From contig DIVU01000308.1 of assembly GCA_002423365.1 (NCBI GenBank), forward strand, positions 1 through 6,789: a DNA stretch of 6,789 bases, written 5' to 3'. The notes beneath the pieces are model-generated. The model saw only the letters and a program-made list of their open reading frames with translations, was not told the DNA's origin and made no database searches. The position numbers and the translations under genes were made by a program. This document shows, piece by piece, positions 6,112 to 6,789 of the stretch. Positions within the stretch are counted from its first letter, which is position 1. Each line of letters begins with the position of its first letter. The DNA comes from Desulfuromonadaceae bacterium UBA6124. Lineage in GTDB: Bacteria > Desulfobacterota > Desulfuromonadia > Desulfuromonadales > Trichloromonadaceae.

Positions 6112-6789
6112 TCAGGTTGCGTCCTTGGTCGTCTCATCGACCGGGGGCGTTTCCTTCGCCTTCCTACGCGGGGCGCGGCGTGGGGGTTTCGCCTCGGTCT
6201 CCCCGGTTTCCGAAGCCGTCGCCGGACTTTTCCGGGGGCGCGGCGTCCTTTTTGGTTTGGGTTTTTCTGTTTCCTCCGCAGTGTTGGCTTCATCTTTCGC
6301 GGCCGCTTCGCCGGTGGCCGGTTCCGCTGCCTTCTTGCGTGGGGCGCGGGGTTTTCGGGCCGGCTTGGCGACGGGCGTTTGTTCCTGGTCGGCCGCCATC
6401 GGCGCAGGCTCTGCCGCCGCTGGCGCCTGAGTTTCCTGGATAGTTGCGGTCCTGGTCTCCGAGGGGGATGAAGAATCCGGGGCGGCCGGGGTTCTCCCGG
6501 CTGGTTTGCGGTTCCGACTGCGCGTCGGTTTTTTCTTGGGGCCGCTTGCCGTTTGCGGCGCATCAAGCTTGGCATCCGTGGCCGCAGCCGCGTCCGTCGA
6601 TACGGGTGCCGGCTGCGGGGTCGCTGTGACACCCTGTTGCGCCGTTTCAGTCGGGACAGCCGATCCGTCGATGAGCTCCGCCCCCTCGGTGTTCGCAGTA
6701 GCATTCTGGGCCCCCGCCGGTTTCTTGCGGCGGCGACGGCGTTTCTTGGCGGGCTTGGCCCCCTCTTTCACAGAGGATTCGGACGCCTC
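6112..6789 (-). CDS. C-terminal tail of a protein with repeated Lys/Arg/Pro-rich blocks, partial
   Basis: The reading frame is open from the right edge to TGA at 6112-6114, 225 codons. A GTG at 6769-6771 could start a 219-aa protein, but no ribosome binding site lies at a useful distance and the frame continues upstream (E-A-S-E-S-S). A larger gene entering from the right is therefore more likely. The visible part is low-complexity and probably disordered, dominated by Ala, Pro, Thr, Glu, Lys and Arg. Five basic blocks occur, numbered from that GTG: 6-18 (KPAKKRRRRRKKP), 79-95, 136-148 (KPARKPRAPRKKA), 170-184 and 195-206 (KPPRRAPRRKAK). They are separated by neutral to acidic spacers. Such tails bind RNA or DNA nonspecifically and occur on RNA helicases, ribonucleases and histone-H1-like proteins. 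Which of these applies cannot be decided here. Coding on this strand is supported by the terminator downstream and by the biased composition. Confidence 0.7.
   Translation of the reverse strand, partial: EASESSVKEGAKPAKKRRRRRKKPAGAQNATANTEGAELIDGSAVPTETAQQGVTATPQPAPVSTDAAAATDAKLDAPQTASGPKKKPTRSRNRKPAGRTPAAPDSSSPSETRTATIQETQAPAAAEPAPMAADQEQTPVAKPARKPRAPRKKAAEPATGEAAAKDEANTAEETEKPKPKRTPRPRKSPATASETGETEAKPPRRAPRRKAKETPPVDETTKDAT

Noticed and set aside
6065..6430. Possible + strand small gene starting at ATG 6065 behind a G-rich stretch
   Set aside because: It would run straight through the intrinsic terminator and antisense to the basic-tail gene, and its translation is a Gly/Ala/Ser/Arg shadow without features.

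Overview
The window is a high-G+C, densely packed bacterial chromosome segment with ordinary housekeeping and envelope genes. The best taxonomic guess is a Desulfuromonadales/Geobacter-type delta-proteobacterium. It rests on the long-form HflX with an extra N-terminal domain, a three-LysM MltD-type lipoprotein beside it, a short Smr protein with an NPFK-LKGF N-terminus, and the overall codon use. This is inferred from family resemblance; no database search was run. No prophage, insertion sequence, CRISPR array, tRNA or rRNA is visible.

Layout, left to right. (1) The 3' end of a FabI enoyl-ACP reductase gene (+), closed by a strong intrinsic terminator. (2) A + strand group of hflX (GTG start), an mltD-type lytic transglycosylase gene 52 bp later, and a gene for a small U32-like, cysteine-containing protein that overlaps the end of mltD by 17 nt. 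(3) A short intergenic region with a good sigma-70 promoter (TTGACT-N17-TACACT), preceded by a perfect 10-bp palindrome. (4) A two-gene unit: a membrane-anchored TPR-like protein of unknown function, then, 2 nt later, an Smr-domain protein. The first codons of the Smr gene form a long terminator-like hairpin. (5) A bidirectional intrinsic terminator. (6) On the - strand, running in from the right edge, the C-terminal tail of a protein made of repeated Lys/Arg/Pro blocks in a Pro/Ala/Thr/Glu-rich disordered chain.

Functionally the genes look loosely related. FabI makes fatty acids, HflX rescues and splits stalled ribosomes, and MltD remodels peptidoglycan from the outer membrane. The Smr protein probably acts on nucleic acid or stalled-ribosome mRNA. 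The U32-like and TPR proteins are not characterised.

The points most worth following up are the predicted Fe-S-type cysteine pattern of the U32-like protein, the JAMM-like signature in the N-terminal domain of HflX, the hairpin in the 5' coding region of smr with codon choices that favour pairing, and the modular basic tail. I do not see convincing evidence of a wholly new multi-gene system.
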